From Oscillospiraceae bacterium (GTDB lineage: Bacteria; Bacillota; Clostridia; Oscillospirales; Acutalibacteraceae), in the NCBI GenBank assembly GCA_022508845.1, contig JAFLUL010000004.1, positions 1-45,921 of the forward strand: a DNA stretch of 45,921 bases, written 5' to 3'. The position numbers and the translations under genes are program-made. Of this stretch, positions 1 through 8,552 are shown in pieces; the first letter of the stretch is position 1, and every line of letters starts with the position of its first letter. A model generated the notes under the pieces. The model was not told the origin of the DNA. It ran no database searches and saw only the letters and a program-made list of their open reading frames with translations.

Positions 1-842
1 TTCTCCGCTTGAACAGCTTCAAATGTTTCCTGATCAATAATTCCAATGTGATTATTTTCATATAGATAGCGCGCCTGCTCTCCGTTGTTTTTCACTTGGA
101 CTCCCTTGAGCACATCTGGCACATATGTCTTTTGTAAAAGAACGATGCCAACATATTTTTCGTTGGACAGAACTTTATCTATTGCACACGCTGTCCAAGT
201 TTCTTTTCCAGTAGGAGACGGGATCCTAAGTCTGTACAATTCTTTTGCAATACCGGAAAGGCTGTGATCATCCAAATATAATCTGAAAATCATTTTTACG
301 GTTTCCGCACTTGCAGGATCGATAACAAGCTCGCCCTTGGCATCGTTTACATATCCGTAGCAGGGTCTGTTTGCTAATTTGGATGTTCCTGTGGTAAAAC
401 CGACGTTTAACGCCCACCTAATACTTCGACTTTTCATAAGGCTTTCTTCCTGTGCAACTGCTGCGAGAGTGGCCATTCTAAATTCATTCCTTTCTTTACT
501 CAATAAGATCTGTTCATTTTCAAAGTACACGTCCACACTTAACGCTTTCAACTCACGAATTATAATTAGAAAATCAAGTGAGTTTCTTGCGAAACGGCTG
601 ATAGATTTCGTAAAAATAATGTCTATCTTTCCTTTTCTGCAATCTTGAATCATTTTCGTGAATTGTAGCCTTCCTCTACGCTTTGTCCCGCTTGCAGTAT
701 CTGCGTATATACCAGTAAGAACATAGCCAGGATGTGCTTCAATAAAACTTTCATAGTACTTTCTCTGAGATTCCAGACTATGTAGTTGTATATCCTCAGC
801 CGTACTTATGCGGCAATAGACTGCCGTTTTTAATAGCTTCAT
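1..842 (-). CDS. Large serine recombinase (integrase), 3' end outside window
   Basis: The first 280 residues are visible and the reading frame runs off the left edge. It is a site-specific serine recombinase of the phage or conjugative-element integrase type. The N-terminal resolvase domain (about residues 5-140) has the catalytic motif YCRIS with Ser13 and the second motif SRFARN at 82-87. A Recombinase domain follows at about 155-250, with the family signatures NRPCYGY and LSNEKYVGIVLLQKT. The zinc ribbon and coiled coil expected next would lie beyond base 1. The start ATG at 842 has AGAAAGG nine bases upstream. It reads in the same direction as tmRNA and begins 133 bases past the tmRNA 3' end, so it is probably the edge gene of an element integrated at ssrA. 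Whether it is intact cannot be judged. Confidence 0.9.
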   Translation of the reverse strand, partial: MKLLKTAVYCRISTAEDIQLHSLESQRKYYESFIEAHPGYVLTGIYADTASGTKRRGRLQFTKMIQDCRKGKIDIIFTKSISRFARNSLDFLIIIRELKALSVDVYFENEQILLSKERNEFRMATLAAVAQEESLMKSRSIRWALNVGFTTGTSKLANRPCYGYVNDAKGELVIDPASAETVKMIFRLYLDDHSLSGIAKELYRLRIPSPTGKETWTACAIDKVLSNEKYVGIVLLQKTYVPDVLKGVQVKNNGEQARYLYENNHIGIIDQETFEAVQAE

Positions 843-863
843 AATTTGTTACCTTTCTAACGA

Positions 864-899
864 AAAGAACCATAACAGCAATTGCTGCTATGGTTCTTT
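864..899. terminator. Inverted repeat upstream of integrase, terminator-like
   Basis: Arms of about 18 bases (aaagaacc...ggttcttt) fold with a single G-U-type mismatch and are flanked by T or A tracts on both sides. It lies between tmRNA and the integrase start. It could stop transcription in either direction or act as a regulatory hairpin in the integrase leader. Confidence 0.55.
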
Positions 900-933
900 G
901 TTTGATACATCTTAATAATCCTACTATAAAGTA

Positions 934-965
934 ACAAACCTGTACTTGAGCAAGCACAGGTTTGT
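934..965 (-). terminator. Hairpin directly downstream of tmRNA
   Basis: Perfect 10-bp arms (acaaacctgt / acaggtttgt) begin 11 bases after the tmRNA CCA end. On the minus strand a T-rich stretch follows. It is likely the ssrA terminator, or a structure at the junction with the integrated element. Confidence 0.6.
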
Positions 966-975
966 ATACTTATCA

Positions 976-1328
976 TGGTGGAAGCGAGGGGATTTGAACC
1001 CCTGTCCGAAAAACTCTCCTTCCAACTTTCTACGAGCGTAGCTTTTTATTTAATTCTCTCCCTTGCCGGCGCGAAAAAGCACGCTCCGGTTCGGGACAGC
1101 CCCGTTTTGCGTGACGAAATACGAGGTATTTTTCGTGCACGTTCACCGCTAAATGACGCTCTTATCCGAGCCGCGATACTCTCGGTAAGAACGGCTGCTG
1201 CACTCAGGCAGCGGCTAAAACAGTATTATTGTCGTTATTTATTTTATAACGTTGAAGCTTTTATAGAGGTGCCTCGCCTCTGCTCGCTTATTGAAACTCA
1301 AATTCCCCGTCGAAATCCTTTCGCTCCC
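976..1328 (-). ncRNA. ssrA: tmRNA (transfer-messenger RNA)
   Basis: This RNA rescues stalled ribosomes with SmpB and tags the incomplete protein for proteolysis. The 5' end GGGAGCGAAAGG and 3' end CGCTTCCACCA form the 7-bp acceptor stem with one G-U pair, and CCA is encoded. The T-arm sequence GGTTCAAATCC and the 5' TTTCGACGGGG motif are diagnostic. The tag frame ends at the TGA at 1204-1206 and reads NDNNTVLAAA (1207-1236), or with one more N if resumption starts at 1239. No alanine resume codon is present. The length of 353 nt is usual for a one-piece tmRNA. It starts five bases after the smpB stop, so it is probably processed from the smpB transcript. Confidence 0.95.
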
Positions 1329-1333
1329 GACTC

Positions 1334-1807
1334 TTATTCTGAAATTCCCTTGCGGGATTTTAGAGTGCGGTCAATATTTCGTTTGGCATCGCGTTCGGCG
1401 GCGGCTTCACGCTTATCATATAGCTTTTTGCCCTTGCACAGCCCGACCTCAAGCTTTGCTCTGCCTTTTACAAAATAGACGCTGAGAGGAATTATCGCAT
1501 ATCCCTGCTGTTTTGTCAAGCCGAAAAGCTTGGCAATTTCGCGCTTGTGCATCAAAAGCCTTTTGGGCCGCATAGGATCGCGATTGAAGATATTTCCCTT
1601 TTCATATGGCGAGATATGCATACCGAGAGCGAAGATCTCGCCGTTTTTTATCTGACACCACGAGTCCTTAAGATTTACGCTTCCCTGTCTTATGGACTTT
1701 ATCTCGGTGCCGTAAAGCTCAATTCCTGCTTCGTAGGTCTCCTCAATAAAATAGTCGTGGTACGCCTTTTTATTTCTTGCGGCGACAAGCTTTTCTTTTT
1801 CCTGCAT
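1334..1807 (-). CDS. smpB: SsrA-binding protein SmpB
   Basis: SmpB binds the tRNA-like domain of tmRNA and delivers it to stalled ribosomes. The 157-residue protein has the usual length and the family signatures ARNKKAYHDYFIEETYEAG near the N-terminus, GTEIKSIRQGSVNLKDS, and the basic C-terminal tail (KKLYDKREAAAERDAKR) that enters the decoding centre. The ATG at 1807 follows GAGGTGGGAAA. It lies 40 bases after argS and five bases before ssrA, so protein and RNA partners share a transcript. No separate ssrA promoter is evident inside the smpB 3' end. Confidence 0.97.
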   Translation of the reverse strand: MQEKEKLVAARNKKAYHDYFIEETYEAGIELYGTEIKSIRQGSVNLKDSWCQIKNGEIFALGMHISPYEKGNIFNRDPMRPKRLLMHKREIAKLFGLTKQQGYAIIPLSVYFVKGRAKLEVGLCKGKKLYDKREAAAERDAKRNIDRTLKSRKGISE

Positions 1808-1847
1808 TTTCCCACCTCACTTAAATCAAAAATCAAAGCTGCTCTGT

Positions 1848-3536
1848 TTACATTTTTTCGGGTGCATCGACCTTGAGAAGTCCGAGAACATTTTCCAGAG
1901 TTTGGCGGACACATTCGCACAAAAACAGCCTTGCAGCCGTTAGATCCGCATTTTCGTTTTCAACCCTACAGGAGTTATAAAACTTATGGAAAAGCGTTGC
2001 AAGCTCCATAGCATAGCGGGTCATTCTCGAAGGATCAAGCGCCTTTGCGGCCGACTCGGTTTCAAGCGGAAGAGAAGCAAGATGGCGAATAAGTTCCTTT
2101 TCCTCATTTTCGGTCAGGAGCAATGCCTGCTCTTTTGAACAGCCGTTATATGCTATACCCTTTTCGCCGAGCTTTTTGAAAATAGAGCAAATGCGCGCGT
2201 GGGCATACTGGCAATAATAAACCGGGTTCTGGCTGGACTGGGAAACGGCGAGATCGAGGTCAAAATCGCAGTGGGTGTTTGCCTCTCTCATATTAAAGAA
2301 AAACCTCGCGGCGTCTATCGGAACTTCGTCGAGCAGTGTTACAAGCGTTATTGCCTTGCCCGAGCGCTTTGACGCCTTTATAACTTCTCCGTCTTTAACG
2401 AGACGAACCATCTGCATAAGCACGACCTGAAGCCTTTCTGGATCTATGTCCAAAGCCTGCAGAGCTGCCTTAAGTCTGGGAACATAGCCGTGGTGATCCG
2501 CTCCGAGAATATCAACAGCCATAGTGAAGCAGCGTTCACAAAGCTTATTATAATGATAGGCTATATCGGGAACGATATAAGTGTAAAATCCGTTTGAGCG
2601 GCGAAGAACAAAATCTTTATCGCAGCCGAACTGCTCCGCTTTGAACCATAAAGCACCGTCAAGCTCATAGGTATAGCCGTTTTCGGTGAGCTTATCCACA
2701 ACCTTTTTTGCCGCGCCGGAATTATGAAGGTCGCTCTCGTGGAACCAGGTGTCGTACTTTATTTTATATTTGAGAAGATCGCGTTCAAGCCCTTCAATAT
2801 TGAGAGGAAGAGCAAAGTCAACAAGGGCTTTCCTTCTCTCCTCCTCGGAAACGCTCATATATTTATCGCCGTATATCCTTGCAAAATTTTCGGCATGGTC
2901 TGTTATATCCTGACCGTGGTAGCTGTCTTCCGGCATTTCGATATTATCGCCGAAGTGCTGACGGTAACGAATGTCAAGCGACAGACCGAATTTTTCTATC
3001 TGGTTGCCGCCATCGTTTATATAAAACTCTCTCTCCGTTTTATAGCCCGCCCAGCTTAAAAGCTCAGCGAGACAGTCGCCCATAGCTCCGCCTCTGGCGT
3101 TGCCTACGTGCATAGGGCCTGTTGGATTTGCGGAAACGAATTCAACAAGTGCGCTTTTCCCGGAAAACATATCGGAGTGACCGTAGGTTTCTTTCTTTTC
3201 TTCAATGTCTTTAAGAATGTCGGCATAATAGCCCTGAGAAAGCCTGAAATTGATAAAGCCCGCGCCTGCCGCCTCACAGGAGGAAAAATACGTTCCGTCC
3301 AGCTTCATATTAGCTATAATGGTGTTTGCTATTTTTATCGGCGCGCTTTTAAAAACTCTGGCGTGAGCCATAGCGGCGTTTGTTGAATAATCGCCGTTTT
3401 TTCTGTCGGCGGGTATTTCAACCTTAAAAACCTGAATTTCAGCCTCGGGAAGCTCGCCGGAAGCCATAGCGTTTTTAATCGCTGCAATACATATTTCACT
3501 AATTTGATTTTCGGCTGTTTTTGGTATTATATTCAT
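1848..3536 (-). CDS. argS: Arginyl-tRNA synthetase
   Basis: Class I synthetase charging tRNA-Arg in the cytoplasm; 562 residues, normal for the family. The N-terminal Arg-tRNA-synthetase domain is followed by the catalytic core with the HIGH-type motif in SANPTGPMHVGNARGGAMGD (HVGN, about residues 130-150). The KMSKS-type loop is IKASKRSGKA near residue 380, and an anticodon-binding DALR domain ends the protein. The ATG at 3536 follows ACGGAGAAAATT. It lies 11 bases after the DUF1934 gene, the usual neighbour of argS in Firmicutes (ywiB-argS in Bacillus). Confidence 0.97.
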   Translation of the reverse strand: MNIIPKTAENQISEICIAAIKNAMASGELPEAEIQVFKVEIPADRKNGDYSTNAAMAHARVFKSAPIKIANTIIANMKLDGTYFSSCEAAGAGFINFRLSQGYYADILKDIEEKKETYGHSDMFSGKSALVEFVSANPTGPMHVGNARGGAMGDCLAELLSWAGYKTEREFYINDGGNQIEKFGLSLDIRYRQHFGDNIEMPEDSYHGQDITDHAENFARIYGDKYMSVSEEERRKALVDFALPLNIEGLERDLLKYKIKYDTWFHESDLHNSGAAKKVVDKLTENGYTYELDGALWFKAEQFGCDKDFVLRRSNGFYTYIVPDIAYHYNKLCERCFTMAVDILGADHHGYVPRLKAALQALDIDPERLQVVLMQMVRLVKDGEVIKASKRSGKAITLVTLLDEVPIDAARFFFNMREANTHCDFDLDLAVSQSSQNPVYYCQYAHARICSIFKKLGEKGIAYNGCSKEQALLLTENEEKELIRHLASLPLETESAAKALDPSRMTRYAMELATLFHKFYNSCRVENENADLTAARLFLCECVRQTLENVLGLLKVDAPEKM

Positions 3537-3547
3537 AATTTTCTCCG

Positions 3548-3973
3548 TCAGTGAAGCGCATCGCTCACTTTTATAATCATCTGTTTTTTTGCAATAAGAC
3601 TGCCGTTGCAGTCAATAGTATAGTTCATTTCAAGCAGTCCGCCTTTTCGGGATACCGAGCTGAAAACATTCTGAGCATAAACTCCTATGAGCATATCTCC
3701 GTAGGGAGTGCTGTATCGGCAGGAATGGCGTTTTCCGGGCTCAACCGTTATTTCGGTGCAAATATCTCCGGTTCGGGTTATGGAAGCGGTTTTCTGCCCC
3801 TTTACGCTTATGAGGGTACTGCTTTTAAGCCCGTCTCCGAGGTTTTCATCAAAACTGAGAGTATAGTCGTTTTCATTGCCGATGAAATGCCCCATAGTTG
3901 TTATTTCAATACCGTCATCCCCATTGGCGGTGCTTTGCATATCGGTTATTTTTATAACGCGTTCTTTTTTCAT
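3548..3973 (-). CDS. DUF1934 (YwiB-like) beta-barrel protein
   Basis: A 141-residue DUF1934 protein, a small calycin-like beta-barrel of unknown biochemical role found beside argS in many Firmicutes. Alternating beta-strand patterns, the GHFIGNENDYTLSFDE segment and the C-terminal GLLEMNYTIDCNGSLIAKKQ segment match the family. No signal peptide is present. The ribosome binding site is weak (AAGAGAT). It is the first gene of the run to argS, smpB and ssrA. Confidence 0.85.
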   Translation of the reverse strand: MKKERVIKITDMQSTANGDDGIEITTMGHFIGNENDYTLSFDENLGDGLKSSTLISVKGQKTASITRTGDICTEITVEPGKRHSCRYSTPYGDMLIGVYAQNVFSSVSRKGGLLEMNYTIDCNGSLIAKKQMIIKVSDALH

Positions 3974-4007
3974 ATATCTTATCTCTTAATTTTATTTTAG
4001 TCATTAT

Positions 4008-4036
4008 AGAATATCATAGATTTACATAAAAATCAA
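4008..4036 (-). promoter_or_regulatory. Sigma-A promoter for DUF1934-argS-smpB
   Basis: On the minus strand TTGATT (4031-4036) and TATTCT (4008-4013) are separated by 17 bp. A TATAAT also occurs five bases further downstream. It is back to back with the pyr promoter. Confidence 0.7.
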
Positions 4037-4039
4037 TGC

Positions 4040-4068
4040 TTGACAACGAAAAAAAGCAATGTTATAAT
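4040..4068 (+). promoter_or_regulatory. Consensus sigma-A promoter of the pyr operon
   Basis: Exact TTGACA (4040-4045), 17-bp spacer and exact TATAAT (4063-4068). The leader to pyrC is only about 50 nt and shows no antiterminator/terminator pair of the PyrR type. Confidence 0.88.
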
Positions 4069-4126
4069 AAATAAAATCTTTAAGATGGAACAGAGAGTCC
4101 GTTAAGATTCAAAAGGAGAAAATAGG

Positions 4127-5344
4127 ATGAAGGATGTTTTGCAGATTTGGCAGTTTTTGCCGGACACTTTTGCCGCGGCTAAGCCCGACATAAACTATCT
4201 CTCCTCTCTTTTAAACGGCGTTTCTTTCGATAATATAAGTGTTTTTCCCGGTTTTTGCGATGTGCACGTGCATTTTCGCGAACCGGGTTTTTCTTATAAA
4301 GAAACGATACGTTCGGGGAGCGAAGCTGCCGCCGCGGGAGGCTACACAGCCGTTTGCGCAATGCCGAACCTATCGCCCGTTCCCGACAGCGAGATAAATC
4401 TAAAAGCCGAAACAGACATAATAAAAAGAGACGCGGTTATAAAAGTTTATCCTTACGCTGCAATAACAGTTGGGCAAAAGGGAGAAAGGCTCTCGGATAT
4501 GGAGGCTCTTTCAAAAAACTGCATAGCGTTTTCGGACGACGGAAAAGGAGTTCAGAGCGCAGAAATGATGGAGCAGGCCATGATAAACGCAAAAAAGCTC
4601 GGTAGAATAATTGCGGCGCATTGCGAGGTAAACGACCTGTTAAACGGCGGATATATCCACAAAGGAATCTACGCCGAAAAACACGGGCACAAAGGAATTT
4701 GCTCCGAGAGTGAATGGAAGCAGATAGAGCGCGATATAGCTCTTTCAAAAAAGACAGGCTGTGCGTATCACGTTTGCCATATATCGTGCAAAGAGAGCGT
4801 TGAGCTTATACGGCAGGCTAAAAGGGACGGAGTTGATATAACCTGCGAAACCGCCCCACACTATCTTTTGCTGGACGAAAACGATATTATAGAGGACGGA
4901 CGATTCAAGATGAATCCTCCGCTGAGATCAAAAGAGGACAAAGCTGCTCTCATTGAGGGTGTTTCAGACGGTACGGTTGATATGATAGCCACCGACCACG
5001 CACCGCACAGCGCAGAGGAAAAATCGAAAGGACTTAAGGACAGCGCTTTTGGGATAGTTGGCATAGAAACAGCCTTTCAGCTTTTATACACAGGTCTTGT
5101 TAAGACAAACATAATAACCATTCAAAGGCTCATCGAAATGCTCTCGGTAAATCCGAGAAAACGGTTCGGTATACCTATAAATAACGACTATACGGTTTGG
5201 GATATGACAGAGAAGTCAACCGTAAATCCCGAGAACTTCCTTTCAATGGGAAAATCAACGCCGTTTGAGGGCAGAGAAATTTACGGAAAATGCCTTTTGA
5301 CCGTAGAAGGCGGAAAAACAGTTTATAAAGCAAAGGAGATATAA
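4127..5344 (+). CDS. pyrC: Dihydroorotase
   Basis: Zinc amidohydrolase that cyclises carbamoyl-aspartate to dihydroorotate, the third step of UMP synthesis. The 405-residue protein has the metal motif DVHVHFREPG (about residues 45-54), the substrate-binding region AMPNLSPVPDS, metal-ligand histidines in AAHCEV and CHISC, and the catalytic aspartate in MIATDHAPHS. The ATG follows AAAAGGAGAAAATAGG. It is the first gene of an eight-gene operon; its stop is four bases before carB, and the carB ribosome binding site lies inside its end. Confidence 0.96.
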   Translation: MKDVLQIWQFLPDTFAAAKPDINYLSSLLNGVSFDNISVFPGFCDVHVHFREPGFSYKETIRSGSEAAAAGGYTAVCAMPNLSPVPDSEINLKAETDIIKRDAVIKVYPYAAITVGQKGERLSDMEALSKNCIAFSDDGKGVQSAEMMEQAMINAKKLGRIIAAHCEVNDLLNGGYIHKGIYAEKHGHKGICSESEWKQIERDIALSKKTGCAYHVCHISCKESVELIRQAKRDGVDITCETAPHYLLLDENDIIEDGRFKMNPPLRSKEDKAALIEGVSDGTVDMIATDHAPHSAEEKSKGLKDSAFGIVGIETAFQLLYTGLVKTNIITIQRLIEMLSVNPRKRFGIPINNDYTVWDMTEKSTVNPENFLSMGKSTPFEGREIYGKCLLTVEGGKTVYKAKEI

Positions 5345-5347
5345 AAA

Positions 5348-8300
5348 ATGGCAAAGAGAACTGATATTAAAAAGGTGCTTATCATAGGCTCGGGGCCTAT
5401 TGTTATAGGTCAGGCGGCGGAATTTGACTACGCCGGAACTCAGGCGTGTTTAGCGCTTAAAGAAGAGGGGTATGAGGTAATACTCTGCAATTCCAACCCC
5501 GCAACAATAATGACAGACACATCCATTGCCGATAAGGTATATATGGAGCCGCTCACGCTCGAATACATTGCAAAGATACTGCGTTATGAGCGCCCCGACG
5601 CAATAGTCCCCGGAATAGGCGGACAGACGGGCTTAAACCTTGCGATGCAGCTTGAAAAAAAGGGCGTTTTGAAGGAATGCGGAACTCTCCTGCTCGGAAC
5701 TCCCGCCGACAGCATTGAAAGGGCGGAGGACAGAGAGCTTTTCAAGGAAATGTGCCAGAGCATAGGCGAGCCTGTTATACCATCGGAAATAACCTACAGC
5801 CTTGAAGAGGCAAAAGCTGCAGCTGAAAGGATAGGTTATCCCGTTGTTCTCCGTCCGGCGTTCACCCTGGGCGGCACAGGCGGAGGTTTTGCAAACAACG
5901 AAGAGGAGCTTTATGAAATAGGCGTTAATTCCTTCCGTCTCTCACCCGTTCATCAGGTTCTCATTGAAAAGAGCGTTAAGGGATATAAGGAAATTGAGTT
6001 TGAGGTTATGCGCGACTCTGCCGACAACGCCATAACCATATGCGGCATGGAAAACGTTGACCCCGTTGGCGTACACACTGGCGACTCCATTGTTGTTGCG
6101 CCAATACTTTCATTAAACGAACACGACCTTAAAATGCTCAACGACAGCGCGATAAAAATTATCCGCGAGCTGGGCATTGAGGGCGGCTGCAACGTTCAGT
6201 TTGCGCTTCACCCGGAAACGAGCGAATATTATCTTATCGAAGTTAATCCCAGAGTTTCGCGCTCCTCCGCTCTCGCATCAAAGGCGAGCGGATATCCTAT
6301 AGCAAGAGTTACGGCAAAAATAGCTATGGGGATGCTGCTGGATGAAATACCCGTTGCGGGAGGAACGGCGGCAATAGAGCCAAGCCTTGATTATATTGTT
6401 GCGAAATTCCCGAGATTTCCGTTTGATAAATTTACCGGCGCGCAAAACACCTTAGGAACACAGATGAAGGCAACAGGCGAAGTTATGGGCATAGGCTCAA
6501 CTCTTGCCGAATGCTTCCTTAAATCCGTACGTTCGCTTGAAACAAACGTATGCCACCTGTATATGGCTAAATTTGATTCCTACACCGAGGAAGAGCTGTT
6601 TGACTATATCTCCCAATTCAGAGCGGACAATATTTTTGCCGTAACGGAGCTTATCGCCCGCGGCGCGTCCCTTAAAAAGATACACGAGGTTACAATGATA
6701 ACCGAGCTGTTCCTTGAATGCTTAAAGAGCATCATAGATATGGAAAACCTGCTGAGCGCAAATATCGGCGACACTAAAACGCTTATTGCCGCAAAAACGA
6801 TGGGCTTCAGCGACGGATATATCGCAAGACTCTGGAAAACGGATGAAATTTCGGTTTACAACAAGAGAAAAGCGGAAAATCTCACCCCTGCTTTCCGTAT
6901 GGTGGACACTCTTCACACAGGAAAATATATCCCGTATCTTTATTCCTCATATCTGAATCTCATTGAAGATAAAATCAAAAACGAATCCCGTTTAACAGAC
7001 AAGAAAAAGATAGTTGTTCTCGGAGCAGGTCCTATAAGAATCGGTCAGGGAGTTGAATTCGACTATTCAACCGTTCACGCTGTTCAAACGATCAAGCGCG
7101 CCGGATATGAGGCGATCATTATAAACAACAATCCCGAAACGGTTTCAACCGACTATACCACCGCCGATAAGCTCTATTTTGAACCGCTCACTCCCGAGGA
7201 CGTTATGGCAATTATCGATTATGAGAAGCCCGAGGGTGTTATAGCCTCTTTGGGCGGTCAAACCGCAATTAACCTTGCGCAGCCGCTGATGGAGCGCGGA
7301 GTTAAAATAATCGGCACCGACTGCGCTGCGATAGAGCGCGCTGAAAACCGCGACAGCTTTGAAAAAATACTTGTTGAGCTGGAAATTCCTCAGCCTAAAG
7401 GACAGGCCGTTACAAAAATCGAGGACGGCGTTAAGGCCGCAAGCGAAATAGGATATCCCGTGCTTGTTCGTCCGTCGTTTGTTCTCGGCGGCAGAGCTAT
7501 GCAGATAGTTGCAAATGAGGAACAATTAAGACACTACCTTAAAACCGCAGTTGAAATAGACGCCGACAAGCCCGTTCTTGTTGACAAATATATACGCGGC
7601 AAGGAGGTTGAGGTTGACGCCATATGCGACGGAAACGATGTTTTTGTTCCTGGCATAATGGAGCTTGTTGAGCGCACGGGCATACATTCGGGCGACTCCA
7701 TAAGCATTTACCCGACTTTCAGCATATCCGACAAGGTTAAGGGAACAATTCTGAGCTATGCTAAAAAGCTTGGTCTTGGAATAGGAATAGTTGGTCTCTA
7801 CAACATTCAGTTTATCGTTGACGAAAACGATGACGTATATATTATCGAGGTAAACCCCCGTTCCTCACGCACGGTTCCCTTCCTTTCAAAGTCGACGGGA
7901 TATTCGCTTGCCGATATAGCAACCGAGGTAATTCTGGGTAAATCGCTCAAAGAGCAGGGCTTTTTCAGCCTGTATCCCGAAGAGAAAAACCGCTTTTATG
8001 TTAAGGTTCCGGTTTTCTCATTCAACAAAATAAAAGGACTTGACGCATATCTCTCGCCTGAAATGAAATCAACAGGCGAAGCCATAGGCTACGACAACAA
8101 GCTCAACCGCGCCCTTTATAAGGCTCTTCAGGCATCTGGAACTCACCTGCAAAATTACGGTACCGTTTTTGCCACAATTGCCGACAGAGACAAGGCAGAG
8201 GCTCTTCCGCTTATACGGCGCTTTTATAACCTCGGCTTCAATATCCAGGCAACCTCAGGAACTGCGGCATTTTTGAAGAGGAACGGCATACGCACCCACA

Positions 8301-8539
8301 CTCTCAAAAAGATCAACGAGGGCAGCGACGAAATCCCCGAGGCTCTCAGACAGGGGCATATAGCCTATGTTTTGAACACACAGGATATCGGCTCAACCTC
8401 TGCCGAGAACGACGGCTATCAGGTAAGAAATCTTGCAACCGAAAACAATGTTACAATGTTTACTTCGCTCGACACAGTTAAGGTTCTGCTCGATGTGCTT
8501 GAAGAAACGACTCTCACCATTTCAACAATTGATTCTTAA
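5348..8539 (+). CDS. carB: Carbamoyl-phosphate synthase large subunit
   Basis: Makes carbamoyl phosphate from bicarbonate, ATP and ammonia supplied by the small subunit. The protein has 1063 residues, the full length. Two homologous halves each carry an ATP-grasp unit: GSGPIVIGQAAEFDYAGTQA near the N-terminus and GAGPIRIGQGVEFDYST near residue 560. A C-terminal MGS-like regulatory domain spans about 930-1063. The ribosome binding site AAAGGAG overlaps the end of pyrC. The partner gene carA is not adjacent on either side and was not found anywhere in the window. Confidence 0.97.
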   Translation: MAKRTDIKKVLIIGSGPIVIGQAAEFDYAGTQACLALKEEGYEVILCNSNPATIMTDTSIADKVYMEPLTLEYIAKILRYERPDAIVPGIGGQTGLNLAMQLEKKGVLKECGTLLLGTPADSIERAEDRELFKEMCQSIGEPVIPSEITYSLEEAKAAAERIGYPVVLRPAFTLGGTGGGFANNEEELYEIGVNSFRLSPVHQVLIEKSVKGYKEIEFEVMRDSADNAITICGMENVDPVGVHTGDSIVVAPILSLNEHDLKMLNDSAIKIIRELGIEGGCNVQFALHPETSEYYLIEVNPRVSRSSALASKASGYPIARVTAKIAMGMLLDEIPVAGGTAAIEPSLDYIVAKFPRFPFDKFTGAQNTLGTQMKATGEVMGIGSTLAECFLKSVRSLETNVCHLYMAKFDSYTEEELFDYISQFRADNIFAVTELIARGASLKKIHEVTMITELFLECLKSIIDMENLLSANIGDTKTLIAAKTMGFSDGYIARLWKTDEISVYNKRKAENLTPAFRMVDTLHTGKYIPYLYSSYLNLIEDKIKNESRLTDKKKIVVLGAGPIRIGQGVEFDYSTVHAVQTIKRAGYEAIIINNNPETVSTDYTTADKLYFEPLTPEDVMAIIDYEKPEGVIASLGGQTAINLAQPLMERGVKIIGTDCAAIERAENRDSFEKILVELEIPQPKGQAVTKIEDGVKAASEIGYPVLVRPSFVLGGRAMQIVANEEQLRHYLKTAVEIDADKPVLVDKYIRGKEVEVDAICDGNDVFVPGIMELVERTGIHSGDSISIYPTFSISDKVKGTILSYAKKLGLGIGIVGLYNIQFIVDENDDVYIIEVNPRSSRTVPFLSKSTGYSLADIATEVILGKSLKEQGFFSLYPEEKNRFYVKVPVFSFNKIKGLDAYLSPEMKSTGEAIGYDNKLNRALYKALQASGTHLQNYGTVFATIADRDKAEALPLIRRFYNLGFNIQATSGTAAFLKRNGIRTHTLKKINEGSDEIPEALRQGHIAYVLNTQDIGSTSAENDGYQVRNLATENNVTMFTSLDTVKVLLDVLEETTLTISTIDS

Positions 8540-8552
8540 ATAAAAAAGGCTT

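Noticed and set aside
379-648. Open frame on the plus strand opposite the integrase
   Set aside because: It is a shadow of the serine recombinase frame, which has catalytic motifs and a ribosome binding site.
975-1478. Open frame of 167 codons over the tmRNA
   Set aside because: It runs antisense through ssrA and the end of smpB, has no ribosome binding site and encodes no recognisable domain.
4069-4126. PyrR-type attenuator in the pyr leader
   Set aside because: The leader is about 50 nt, with no terminator stem or alternative antiterminator visible.
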